Source of the DNA: Anthonomus grandis grandis
Taxonomy: Eukaryota; Arthropoda; Insecta; Coleoptera; Curculionidae
NCBI RefSeq assembly: GCF_022605725.1
Contig: NC_065557.1
Coordinates: forward strand, 29,304,543 to 29,368,542
Length of the DNA stretch: 64,000 nucleotides
Reading direction: 5' to 3'
Each line of letters starts with the position of its first letter. Position 1 is the first letter of the stretch. Of the stretch, positions 33,373 to 45,198 are shown in pieces. Position numbers and translations under genes: made by a program. The notes under the pieces are model-generated. The model saw nothing but the letters and a program-made list of their open reading frames with translations, did not search any database and had not been told where the DNA came from.

Positions 33373-35155
33373 AAATGTAATTCTATACACTAGATTGATT
33401 TTCTGTCGTTAAAAGTAAAGTGAATGTTGTGAAGTGCCTGCGAACAAGTGTATATCGCCATTTATTATATGTTCTGAGACCGTGAATGTGTGTATTCTTT
33501 GTTTTTATCAATTTTATATCTTGGTCTCTTTGCGAAGAATGGCTGAGACTTTTGTATTCCTTCTTGTAAATAGTCAATATGTCTTCCAAAGCTAGAGATA
33601 TTACAACTTATTACATAGACGGGCTGAGCGATATTTGTAATCCTTTTGTTCTATGTTTTTTGTAACTTTATTATCTTTAGATGTTGAAACTCTGTTAACT
33701 TGCAAACTTATTAATTTGTAACTCGGACACATTTTGCTTTTGATTCAGGCGCAAAATGGTTTGTCATAATACCATAGTTTTTTGGGATATTTCGTAAGAC
33801 GAGAAGTAGAAGAAGTAAAGATGGTACCTGACGACATTTTTCTGCTTTTTGGCTTGTTCAGGTAGGAATTTTAATAATTTCTAAATTTATGCGTTCTAGC
33901 GATCGGCTATGATAAATAACTAACTTAATATTTGCAAATAGTATTTAGTAGATAATAATAAAATGCGAGAAGTGATTTGTTTAACGTGCATATATTTTTT
34001 TATTAGCAAAGTGCTTTCGGCTAGCAAATAGCCATCATCATTGCTACCTAAGAAGATAACCTCAAAATATAACCTATAAAGAATATAACCTCAAAACTTC
34101 ACTAGAATTATCATACTTACGACTCAAAATAAATAATAAAAAACAAAAATAACAAAAGACGCTCTCCCTAAAGTGGTGAAAACATAAAATATCATAACAA
34201 AACTTATTTTAAATTAACAAATTTAGAGAAACGTACGTCACAATTTAAAAATTAACAATATTTATACAATAAAGTTCAGACAAAGACAATAACCATGATT
34301 CAAAAGACTATATATAAACAGAAGCGTTCATTTAATTTACTGTTTGCGCTAGCGGTTGTCGGAATTGCTGCATCTTTTATGCTGGGTCTATATTAAATCT
34401 ATAAAACAAAAACATACAACAAAACAAAGACACAAAAAACATCAACTTTTTTAAAAGAAAATGGTTTTGTTATATCACGGCGATTGAGTGGACTGTATTA
34501 TTTATATAGGCAAGGGTTCTTTTTCCAAAATTTATTATTAATCTTTAAAATAAAATTTTCCATTGAACAAATGGAACCTACTTTAATCTCTTGGAGCACT
34601 TGGATGGAATAACTATATTTCTTCTGGCGCGTCCGCGCTTATTTTCGGCCCAAACACATTAGACTTTGTGTTAATGTAAATTAGTTTAAATTGTATAAAC
34701 TTTTCCCATATTTTTTATGAAATTATGAGAACACTTATACGTAATGTGCTATGATAAAAATGGCGACAAAGAGAGCTAAATTTGCTTTCTCGTGCGCAAA
34801 CCCCTGATGTTAAGCTTAAGTTTGTATGATTAATGTAAATTTGAAATTATGCAGTTAAAGGACGAAAAACAATCCAATATATATAAGTTGCGTATAACAA
34901 TTTCCGCCCACTAAAACGTATGTTTTAATTTAAAAAAAATAAAAAAAAAATACTATATTTACGGAAATTTCCAAAAATCACAGTAAGTTAGTATGAAACA
35001 AGAAAAAAGATACTTGAAAAGAACAATGTATTTGCCAAGGAGGAAAAAAATTAAAAGGAAATACTTTGATTCTTGCAAATGCCATCATAATTATTTCCCA
35101 GTTCCCGTAAGATGCACACAAGCTTAATACTACTACCTATTAATAATGTTATGAA
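33373..35155. other. Non-coding stretch, one possible PLE relic
   Basis: No gene. At 34005-34045 a minus-strand motif (ATGATGA, GGCTA..TAGCC, GAAA, GCA-CTT-TGC) is similar to the one at 19441 and may be another hammerhead-like PLE relic. Confidence 0.4.
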
Positions 35156-35159
35156 CTCG

Positions 35160-35945
35160 GTATCGGTAGAGGACATAGTTTAACAATTGGTCTCTCTCTT
35201 ATTGGTCCTAATGACCGTTTAGCCCAGGGTGTAATATTACAATACGTTGTAATAACCACTTTATAGGAGGATGATTTTTATTTTTAATAATAATTAACGT
35301 AATTAACTCAATTTTAATGGTCGGGTTAGTCTACTTTGACCTTTGTTGCAATGTATTACGATACTTTAATGACCATCTTTTCCAAAAATCAGCATTTAAT
35401 CTTTGCATTAATTGCCAGCCAGACTGACTAACAAAGTATAGAGCTTTAAATGAGACAAATCAGGATCAGAAACCGTATTTAAGGGTTCTAGAGTCAAAAA
35501 GTGACCAGGAGTAAGTGAGGCTAAATTGTTCGGATCGAAACTTTTGTGCTCACATATGCCTGCTATTCAGCAGAGCTTCAATTTGGGTAAGTAAAATGCA
35601 GAGCTCCTCATAAGTCAACACTTCTTCCCCTACCACTCGAATTGAGTGAGTCTTGACAGATTTCACGACAGCCTCTGCTAAGCCATTAAGGTGAGACCTA
35701 GCAGGTACATTAAAAACCACGATATTTTTATATGCTCCGATGCATGCTTCGAGAGTTCACCAATTTGTTTGTAGCTTCCGTGCCTGGAAACAAAACGCCA
35801 AAAAGCGACTATAAAACTTTAAGTTAGGTCGGAGACTAGTTCGATGTGAATAGTTCGAGTAGCAACACACAATATAATTAAAACATATGCCTTAAATATT
35901 TTTGCACTGCATGTTTACCCATCGAGATTTTTAACCGGCCTGCAT
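35160..35945 (-). pseudogene. BEL/Pao integrase, decayed
   Basis: Minus, multiple frames. In order: LCVATRTIHIELVSDLT, FWRFVSRHGSYKQ, NGLAEAVVKSVKTHSIRVVG, EEVLTYEELCILLTQIEALLN, SDPDLSHLKLYTL and PPIKWLLQRIVILHPG. These match the core and C-terminal parts of BEL/Pao integrases, which insert the cDNA. Several catalytic segments are lost or frame-broken. A BEL RNase H relic lies 4 kb away on the other strand and may derive from another copy. Confidence 0.75.
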
Positions 35946-36415
35946 AGTCAAAGTCAAAATATACTTTAATTGCTAAGTTTACAAACTTGTGCTAAAAGCT
36001 TCCTAATCCTAGAATTTATAATACTAGTATTTATTTGGTTATACAGGATACAGGGTAAAAACAGGATACAGAATCGATTTTGATTATACATAGAGGCATA
36101 TTTTATATAATCAAAGAAAAAACCAAAAAAGAAGAAAAGAAAAGGCAAGAACCAACATAAAACAAGAATAATTAAAAAAAATCTGATCAACAGATATATA
36201 ATTAATTTTAAATATTAAAATGAGTCGTTAAAATACTCTTCAATGCTTTAGTAAGCTTTTGATAAGATTAAATTCTTTAGTTCTCTCCTAAACTTTTTAA
36301 GGTCTGTAACAGTCCTAATCGAAAAAGGAACATGATTAAATATTTTACGACTAATAAATATAAGAGAGTTTCTCGTAAGTGAGGAGGTGGGGATTGGAAG
36401 AGATAAGTTGCTTAC

Positions 36416-37560
36416 TTAACGAGTATTATGACTGGTGCAGGATGGTGGACTAACGGACTTATGTATGAGTGTTGCAGTTTCCAATATAAAGAGTGAGAAA
36501 ACTGTTAAAATTCTTTCAGCTACAAAAAGAGGCTTACAAGAGACTCTCAGACCAACACCACACAGACACCTTAATGCTTTTTTCTGAATAGTAAAAATGA
36601 TGTTAAGGAGTCCCTTGGAGCACAAACCCCAAAATGGCAACCCATAACGGATATGAGAGTCTATTAAGGCGAAATAAACTGAACGAGCAAACAACCCCCC
36701 CCCCCCAAGTCATGCCTGGCAATCCTGACTGCAAAACAAGCAGAAAAAAGTTTAGCAGCGAGACCCAAAACGTGGTTGTCAAACCTTAAATTCACATCAA
36801 TGAAGAGGCCGAGAAATCGACAATAACCCCAACCATGTAGTGGGCTCTGCTCATCAAACAAAAAACCCTCCACATTAGACTTAAAGCCCAGAACAAAAGT
36901 CTTATCAACATTGGATACAAGGTGATTGCAGATGCACCACTGTTTAATTTTGTGCAGGTCTTCTACTATGAGGGATCTGACTACTTTTTGATCTTTGTTA
37001 TGCCACAGAATTGTAGTATCATCGGCAAACTGAACCACTAGTCAATGCAGTGATAGAGAGCTTAAGTCATTAACGTATAATAAAAATAAAATAGGACCTA
37101 ACACTGACCCTTGAGGTACACCACATTTAAGGTGTGCTATCGCTGACGAAAATCCAAATGCAACCACCCTCTGGGTGCGACCAGACAGGTATGACTTCAA
37201 CCACCTCAAAGCCACTCCCCTAAATCCGTAAAAATCAAGCTTTGACAGCAGTATTCCATGATCCACACAATCGAAGGCCAGATCACAGAACACCGCTGCT
37301 ACAGCCTCCTTGGAGTTCATAGATAGATATACACTTTCCAAGAATCTGAAAATGGCATCCTGCGTACCCTTAGATGACTGAAATCCATACTGATTAGGGG
37401 ACAGCACATTGTATTTGGTCAAAAAAGAGACAATTCTCTTGTTTGCGAGCCGCTCAAGAACCTTGGAGAGGGTAGACAACACTGATATGGGACGGAAGTT
37501 AGAGGGTCGGTCCAAGCTACCATATTTATGAAGAGGGATAATCATAGCTTCCTTTAAACA
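36416..37560 (-). pseudogene. LINE 2 reverse transcriptase
   Basis: 37545-37042: IIPLHKYGSLDRPSNFRPIS, QYGFQSSKGTQDAI, FDCVDHGILLSKLDFYGF, CGVPQGSVLGPILFLLYVND. A single stop follows, then the same frame continues to 36664 with VVQFADDTTILW. At a run of 12 C (36695-36706) the frame shifts to 36694-36416 (FALIDSHIRYGLPFWG). Motif A lacks Ser-Lys (FCDLAFD), a short deletion. Overall intact order, three lesions. Confidence 0.86.
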
Positions 37561-37797
37561 GGATGGGAACTCGCCCTAAAGCAATGACAGATTGATTGCC
37601 TAAACCAAAGCACCTAAAGCGCTCGCAGGCAGAAGTTATAGCAGACGTGAAGAGATACCATCGGAACCCGAAGACCTATGATTCTTCAAGCACTAAATTG
37701 TTGCATGGACCTCGGTGGCATCTATAGGGTGGAAAAAGAATAATTGGTTGATAGCATTCCGATTAAGATACTGCAATGGATCGCCGTCACTGGGAAC

Positions 37798-38573
37798 TTA
37801 CTTCCAGTAAGTTCTCAGCATATTAGAGAAATAGTTATTGAAATAATCGGGCCCCAAGTCCGATTCAACCAACCGCCGACGAGAAGACTGCCTACATTCG
37901 TTAATGATTAACCAACTTTCCTTCTGTCTGTTACTGGACGAGTCTAAGCGCTCATTGTACAGTTCCTTTCTGACCTTTATTAGACGCCTATACATTTTCC
38001 AATAATCTTGAAAATAAGACCTGATGAATTGATTGTCAATAGATTTGCGAAGTCTTGCCAAGCATCGCAAATTTTTGGCAGATGTTTTTAGCCCCGCGGT
38101 GATCCATGGTTTTCGTCTCTTGGATTTAAGTCTAACCAAGGGAAAGCAGATATTTATTTTATCACGTAATGTATAATAAAAAGAAGAAAATGGTTGTGGA
38201 ACAGCCCGAATTGTACTCCAGTTAACAGACGAAATGGATTGAGAAAATAAATTCAAATTGTTCCCATTAAATACTCTCCCAATGCGGCGGCCAGATTTGT
38301 TTTTAAAGTCACCAGGGAATTGGACATAGACCCCCTCGTGATCCGATATACCCACTGAGTGTACTGAACAGGTAACACCGTCCAAATTAATGCAGAAATA
38401 ATCAATAGTGGTCGATGAAAAGGACGAAATACGAGTGGGTGCATTAACATGCATGGTGAGTGTAAATGATTTGAAGATTCCATCAAGAGAAATTCTTTGC
38501 GGTAAGGAAACCTCTGAATAATTAATATTAAAATCTTCAGCTAAGATAACACGCGAGTGAATAGGGAGATCTG
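37798..38573 (-). pseudogene. LINE 2 endonuclease, C-terminal part
   Basis: It shows VNAPTRISSFSSTTIDYF and SVGISDHEGVYV (catalytic SDH), then the linker KRRKPWITAGLKTSAKN. The upstream part (DFNINYSEVSLPQ) lies in the continuing frame up to 38573. Confidence 0.84.
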
Positions 38574-38879
38574 TATAAATTGGATTGTTTTTCGTCTTTT
38601 AACTGCAGCATTTCAAATTTACGTTTGCAAAGTCAAGCTTGGCTCCGACGTCGAAAGGGACTATCAAGAATTTGCGCAATAGAAAGCAAATCTAGCTCTC
38701 TTTGTCGTCATTTTTATAAAAGCACACTTCATAAGTGCTCTCATAATTTCACCAAAAATATAGGAAAAGTGTATACAATTTAGACTAATTACATATTAAT
38801 TTACTAACCAAAACTCTCTTGGGAGAAGATTAAAACTAAACTAAAACCACTTACAGATCTCCTTATATACTAATGTTGT

Positions 38880-39500
38880 AACTAATAGAGTGGAAAAAAG
38901 CAATAAAGCATGACCAAACAAATTTTAACTAAACTATATAATTGATTATAAGGGATTGGACCTTTATCTCTGTTAAGAATGTTTTTTTAATTTTTGAATA
39001 TTGCTAAACTTTCGTATGCATCTAATTTTCTATTTTTATTACCTGGTTTAAGTAATTTTAAGTTTCTGTCCCTACCAAGTGACCAGTATTTAAAACATGT
39101 TCAGCCACACTTGACTTTTCAACTCTTCCATATTTCACATGAACTACATGTTTCTTAAATATGACATTAATTGATCTTCTGGTTTGTCCTATGTACTTAT
39201 ATCACAATCGTTGCAATTAATCTCGTAGATCCCAGACTTTTTATTGGTCTTTATTTTAACTTTTGAGTTTCCTAAAAGATTTCGTAACTTGGCCGAACTT
39301 TGATAGACTAACTAGAACTTTGATAGATTCTTAGTTCTAAGTTTTTGAAAACTCTATCAAAGCCTCTCGTTAAGATAGGATCCTATGGTATTACAACAAA
39401 AGTTTGCTTATTTTCATCTTTTTGAAATGTGGTAGAGTTTTTAATATTAACTTTAAACCTATGTCTTCTAATCAGCTTATCAATAATCTACTAATCATAT
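38880..39500 (-). pseudogene. Second PLE relic with GIY-YIG domain
   Basis: Minus, in broken frames: LIRRHRFKVNIKN, VVIPYDPILTRGF, KKSGIYEINCNDCD, YIGQTRRSINVIFKKH, EKSSVAEHVLNTGHLVG and RKLDAYESLAIF. This matches the C-terminal GIY-YIG region of a different PLE clade from the copy at 28 kb. Only the endonuclease end is left. Confidence 0.78.
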
Positions 39501-40139
39501 CATCATAACCATATAAAATCTAATAATCTTATCATCATAATCATTGAGTCATTTTACGCGGATAATAAATTTCCAGCAATCAAAAATATCAACTTTTGGA
39601 TATAGGTAAATATAGTTAAATCGTAATATTTTTACATCAGGAGTCTGTGGTTTTTCCATGTACCATTAATTAGCGGACACCCTGTATTAATGTAAAATCC
39701 TTCGATTCTTTGTTATTTTCAGCCGCCATAGTACCTTGTAATTCAGCAAATCGTAAGCGAAATTAGTTGGCGCATGCAGATTGCGATCTAAAATTATCCA
39801 AGTCCATCAACTTTCAACCTTGTTAACATTCTTAATTTTTATGTATATTAATTTAAAAGAAAATTTTATTAAAACTACTTATTTTATTTTCTTAAGACGA
39901 GATTCTTTCAAAGTTATACAAGCAATACGAATGTGCGGTGCCAGTACGTGAAAAATACGGTGTAGTTTCTTTCCGATTTATATCAAATTTCTACCGTATT
40001 TAGCAAATTTACAGGGTGATTTGTGTATTTAATAGTTTTGCAGTGTTAGTAATAATCATAGTGCTATTAGTGCAATTTAGCTTGAAGGGTTATTCAGGAA
40101 TAACGAAACAAAAATTAAATTAAATATTTATATATTTTT

Positions 40140-40664
40140 GAAAAGTTAGAGTGGGATTCAGAGCCTCCTCAACATATTTGTGAGAGTGGTTCAATTTTAA
40201 AGCTAGTTTCTTCCGTCTCTTCTACGATGCATTTTTGCTCCCAATATACAATGTTGTCAAGTTCATGCATGCTGTGACGCTTCTCAGCGTGGTTATACAT
40301 GTGCAATATATTTACAGACTGAATTCCTGGACGAAATTAAATCTTTACTCATTATTGCAAGAAGAAAGGTGGCACTTTTAAAAACCGTCACTATACCTCG
40401 AATGAAGTTACTTGGTTCTACCCTTCTTGCAGATTTATTGAAATTGGTTCTTGATACTTATTTGCCATTAATCTTTATTGTGTGAAGTTTTAGCCTTTTC
40501 TGTATCGAAGGTGGTTTTAACTTAAATTGCTGACTCTCCACATCGTTGAAAAACATTCGTGGCAAATTGGTTGAGTCACATTCAAGAAACCATTCCACGA
40601 GTCTTCTGGTATCATATACCTTCAACAGAAAATCCAAAGGGATTATGCCAGCCGAGGCTCCCTA
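40140..40664 (+). pseudogene. BEL/Pao RNase H region, decayed
   Basis: Plus, several frames: KLEWDSEPPQHI, RRKVALLKTVTIPRMKLLG, LLADLLKLVLDTYLP, then ANWLSHIQETIPRVFWYHIP and STENPKG. The last two match the ..RVSEIQ..WRHVPS.DNPAD segment of BEL/Pao RNase H. Some 100 residues between are lost. The fragment is cut at 40664 by LINE sequence. Confidence 0.75.
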
Positions 40665-41020
40665 TTCACTCGCGTGTTATCTTAGCTGGAGATTTTAATA
40701 TTAATTATTCAGAGGTTTCCTTACCGCAAAGAATTTCTCTTGATGGAATCTTCAAATCATTTGCACTCACCATGCATGTTAATGCACCCACTCGTATTTC
40801 GTCCTTTTCATCGACCACTATTGATTATTTCTGCATTAATTTGGACCGTGTTACCTGTTCAGTACACTCAGTGGGTATATCGGATCACGAGGGGGTCTAT
40901 GTCCAATTCCCTGGTGACTTTAAAAACAAATCTGGCCGCCGCATTGGGAGAGTATTTAATGGGAACAATTTGAATTTATTTTCTCAATCCATTTCGTCTG
41001 TTAACTGGAGTACAATTCCA
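40665..41020 (+). pseudogene. LINE endonuclease segment captured between two other elements
   Basis: Near-identical to the inverse of 38213-38573 (LINE 2). It encodes ILAGDFNINYSEVSLPQ to SSVNWSTI. Here AGDFN is intact where copy 2 has a change. It starts at CTCCCTATTC and ends in a small palindrome, without poly-A or target duplication, so it is not a normal LINE insertion. Confidence 0.88.
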
Positions 41021-41026
41021 GTTAAC
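41000..41026. repeat. Junction palindrome
   Basis: GTTAACTGG (41000-41008) and CCAGTTAAC (41018-41026) with 9 nt between. The second arm is not LINE sequence, so it looks like templated filler at a break-repair junction. Confidence 0.8.
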
Positions 41027-41029
41027 CAG

Positions 41030-41720
41030 TAGCGAAGAATGGAATTTTGTGAAACCATGATGGAAAAGGCAAATGAAAATGAATATTTTTTAAAAAATAT
41101 TTTGTTTTTTGATGAATCTTCTTTTCCATTACATGGCAAACACAATCCTTCCATTGTTCGTTATTGGTCTCAGAAAAACGAGCACAGAAGTTTTCAGTTT
41201 CGTACCCAGTATCCTCAGAAATTGAATGTTTGGGCAGTATTTTGGGCGACAATGTTATAGGGCCATTTTTTATTGATGGCACTTTAAACGCCCAAAAGTA
41301 CCTTGAGTTGCTGCAAAACCAAGTTCTTCCTGCCATTCAAATCCTACCTGATGTAGACCTGGGATCGGTTTATTTTGAGCAAGCTGGCTGTCCTGCTCAT
41401 AACGCGGCTAGGGTAAAAGAATTTTTAACAAATACTTTTCCTAACCGCCTTATTAGTGGGACTGGCGATATTAAATGACATCCTAGATCTCCAGATTTAT
41501 CTCCAAATGACTTTTATGTGGGGGGGTTACCTTAAGCAGACTATTTACAGGCATGAATTTAGTAGGTCATAAAATTTAGAGGAGTTGCGACATAAAATTG
41601 TCGAAGATGCCAATTCCATTTTACCTAAAACTCTTTTGGAGGTGCGAAATAGCTTTTACGATAGGTTAAGTTTTTGTTTAGCGAAAGAAGGCGGTTTATT
41701 TGAGCTTTTTTTTGTTGTTA
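41030..41720 (+). pseudogene. DD41D-type transposase, C-terminal two thirds
   Basis: Frames with breaks read FFDESSFPLHGKHN (first Asp), YPQKLNVWA, NVIGPFFIDGTLNAQKYLEL, VYFEQAGCPAHN, then SPDLSPNDFYLWG. The second catalytic Asp of the usual QDG is Ala here, and a Trp codon before the third motif is a stop. I count 41 residues between the second and third acidic positions. It belongs to the same broad group as the 5.3-6.4 kb gene but is a different family. The N-terminus is replaced by LINE sequence at 41030. Confidence 0.82.
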
Positions 41721-41724
41721 AGTT

Positions 41725-43320
41725 TGTTTATTAGAGTTTTATTTCTGATTTTTTATTATATTTTTATCAGAGTTGATATTTTATTTTTTATTAGAATAAC
41801 GCTTTAATTTTTATTATGCCAAAGCATATTAAACATTTTAAGATTACAATTCTATGTGGGTTTTACACATTGTTATGTCTGTTAAACCCGCATTAGAATA
41901 AATATTTTAAAAATGCCTGGATTTTCGCGTAATATTTTGGGACATTTTGTCGCCAAACGACGCAGCTCCCACGAAAGTCAGATGTTTACTAATCCTGTTC
42001 TCGGGCCGGCCGGAGCGGTGCTCTGTCGCAGGCACTCGTACACGCGCGACGTTGCAAAATTTCGCCTTTATGCGGTTTCCTATAAGTAACGAATAAAAAC
42101 ACGATCTGTATATATATATAAAAGTTACGTATACAACTTATGTCCACATATAATTCTTTTTTCACAACTTTTCAGGCAGACTTGGTATGACTAAACCGAG
42201 ATCAGTTGGTGATCAACTTAATCATTTGTGAGTGATTGTCTGACATGATCATTAAATCTACCCACCTCACGGTATCAATTTAAAAAAACTGTCCCTGCAC
42301 CCGCGCCTTTGTCGAAACCGCTGTCGAGGGAACCTACCAACCTCCATCTGTAGTCATCGTTGCGGCCCCCCGGCAGGGTCTGGGCAGTCCTTAATAAACT
42401 CTAATTTCACGAAAATAATGGCACGCCTCGTCAACAGATGGCAGCAACGGTATTATATGCAGAGTGGGTTGCATAACACGATAAGGCAGGTAATGATATT
42501 TAATGATTTATAAAGGAAGGTCAACCATTTTAGTTTTTATTTTTCTTACGATTTGCGTGTTTGATGGTGGTTGGTTGGTGATTGTTTATTGTGGTTTTCG
42601 AGGTGCTTTATTTGTAATTATCGACTTTTTTTGATCTTCATTTTAGTGATATTGTGCTAGTAGTGGTAAGTTAAGAAATTTATATTTAATTCTAATACGT
42701 AGACGGCTTGTAAAGAACCAGAGGTATAATATATTTAATGTTTACTTCTGTTTTTTACTTTACTTGTTTTGTTCTTAGTACTTTATTCATGTAATTTTCG
42801 TCCATAAAAGTGCGGATGAATTGTTGTTTTTGGTAAAATTATGGTAGGTTCACTCAGAATAGCAGTATTGTAGGCCTTTTTAAGTTTCCCTTATTGTGGA
42901 GAATCCCTGGATCCCATGTAAGAAAATAAAATAAATAAATTTAGTTGGAATTCGATGTTTTATTTATTTACTATACAGGGTCGGCAAGGAATCTTGGAAT
43001 GGAAAATAATCGTTCTACTAAAATAGTTGGTTATATACTTCGAATATTGCTTGGTTTACTATCCAGTAAAATATACTATATAAAAATTGGATAAGTTTTG
43101 GGTTTATTTGGTAGGTTTTAAGGTGCTCTATCTAAAACAACGTAATAATAAAATACCGTCTGTTAAAAAACGTTTATGCTAAAACTCCTTTAATAACCCA
43201 ACAGGCCGCACAGAGGGGGCCAAAACATGGTTCCGCGAAATAGCCAGAGATGCAATTCTATTTCCCCTTATTATATTGTTTTATGCCCCCCGGTTAGAGT
43301 AAGCCTGCCCGCGGTGCCGT
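41725..43320. other. Mixed AT- and GC-rich stretch with no recognisable gene
   Basis: GC-rich blocks at 41980-42070 and 42280-42390 have no known homology. A solo TACAGGG end is at about 42975. Confidence 0.4.
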
Positions 43321-43328
43321 CGAGTGGT

Positions 43329-44626
43329 GGCCCCGAGTACGGTAAAGTTAAAGGGACGTCTAAAAACCGATTTTTTTTTGAAAATTTTTACATAGATTGT
43401 TGAAAATTTTATTGATAAAAAGTGAGGATGAAGTAAAAAAATGCAAAATTTTAAAAATTATAAAGGATTTTCTACTTACGTATAATTCACAATTACACCC
43501 GGCTTAACTACACTCTATTTGCGATTAGGCATCACGTTGACCATTATATATGCTATTAATTCAAATGTGAAGCCTTAAGTAACCAAATTCTGTAACTTAG
43601 AATGATTTACATCACTTCTTTAGGTTATAAACACATATTTCCACACGCAAATCAGGAATATCAAAATATGTAAATACGGATTTATTCGTAAATAAAAAAG
43701 ACTGTCAAATGTCACTTACGTCAACAAATATTATTTATTGGGAGTGGCTACTGTACGATTATCGTAATTTTCTGTCCTGTCTCATTATAGGTAAGTATTT
43801 GTTTATTTATATAATCATAAAATATGCACACGAGGCGGTAGCCCCGTGTGCGCATACAAGGCAAGCGCACATAGGGCGGCAGCCCCATAGGACTGTATGG
43901 TTGGCGCACATGTGGAGTTGGGATTGCAAAAGGGATTGGAACCTTGGGTTGGCGCTAAATAGTGGGTTAGGTAGTCGTTTGAGCCCTACTTAGCGAATGG
44001 GAATTATAGGCACAAACACGGGGCTGCCGCCCCGTATGTTATATGTTAAATTACATAAAATATCAAATAATTTAAATAAATAATACCTAATTTTTAACAC
44101 CTGATAAATGTGTTTTGTTCATGTAATGTAAAATCTAACTATATCATGCCTTTATTATTTAAAATTGAGTCCACAGCCAACCCATCTAACTAAAAAGTAT
44201 TCCAGACAAAACCAAAAAATACTACTGGGAACATAGTGAAGCCACTGCCATTTTTGTCAATAAGGTTGTTGTTTTATTTTTCTTGTGTGTAAATTACAAA
44301 ATATGTAATTAAAAGGGGTAGAAAGCGATAAAAATGCTATAAATTTACAATAATAGCCCCCAAAAAGTTCCAAAATTACCCCAATATATATATTTTTTAA
44401 TTATAGCAAAATCAAGAGCTAAAAAACCTCGTGCAAGCCGGCAATAATTACGTATTTAATGTATGTAGAAAAACCTTCATAATTTCCAAACTTTGGTATT
44501 TTTTCCAATCATCCTCACTTTTCTATCAATATTTTGACCACACTCAACATTCTATGTAAAAATTTTCAAAAAAAAATCTGTTTTTAGACGTCCCTTTAAC
44601 TTTACCGGACCCGTGGCCCCCTTAAG
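43329..44626. mobile_element. Non-autonomous TIR element, 1.3 kb
   Basis: The left end (GGTAAAGTTAAAGGGACG, TTTTTGAAAATTTTTACATAG, AGTGAGGATGA) is inverse of the right end (44510-44620). TIRs are about 110 bp. The outer border is GGCC-rich, and no target duplication could be fixed. The middle has CG-rich hairpins with GGCGGCAGCCCC boxes (43826-43851, 43872-43890, 44009-44030). Confidence 0.75.
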
Positions 44627-44859
44627 AATCAGAGACGAAATACTTTTTTTCTATTTTTTCCTTTATTTTTAGAATTATTACAAAAAATTTGTAATAATTT
44701 TGTTGTTGTGTTTAAATGTTCTTCTTTTTTCACTAAAAATAGATTTTCACTAAGGAAAATCTGTGAAGAGTTCATGATAGACTGAACAATAAAGACAGGA
44801 AAAGAGACAAGACAGACAGTGACTGCTAGTAATACAAGGATCAGAAATATAGACGAAGA

Positions 44860-45180
44860 AAGACAAAACTAGAATAGACAATACGAAAAACATTACCGAA
44901 TTAAAGAAGACTGAAAAGACGAACTGTCATATGCACAAGCATATGCAGACGACCAAATTCTACTTATACCTGATAAATCGGCTAAAGAAAGACTAAAAAG
45001 ACTAATCGACTAAAGAGAGAAAAAATTTAAAATAACATGGAAAGCATCCAAGAAATGGGAGCAACAGTGAAAAATAACGCAGAACGATAGAAAAACTAGG
45101 ATAATGTTCGTCCCAACGGAGGAAACATAGAACCACCAGTAATTAAGATACACAAAAGATATTGATGAGAATAATGGGGC
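44860..45180 (+). pseudogene. LINE reverse transcriptase scrap (YADD motif)
   Basis: Reads ELSYAQAYADDQILL followed by KERLKRLID, the motif C region of an RTE/Jockey-type RT. No other domain nearby. Confidence 0.55.
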
Positions 45181-45198
45181 AAATATGATGATACTAAT

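Larger units (their letters stand above)
36000..38575 (-). mobile_element. LINE 2 copy (same superfamily as LINE 1), 5'-truncated
   Basis: Endonuclease C-terminal part plus the reverse transcriptase, on minus, similar to the copy at 20.6-23.5 kb but clearly diverged. The similarity ends at about 38573 within the endonuclease (ILAEDFNINYS, with a Gly changed), so the 5' part is missing. Confidence 0.85.

Noticed and set aside
39670..40025. CACCCTGTA (about 39680) and TACAGGGTG (about 40011) as one MITE
   Set aside because: The two ends face outward from each other, the wrong orientation for one element.
43709..43993. Plus ORF of 94 codons
   Set aside because: Lies inside a non-autonomous TIR element across GC-rich hairpins.
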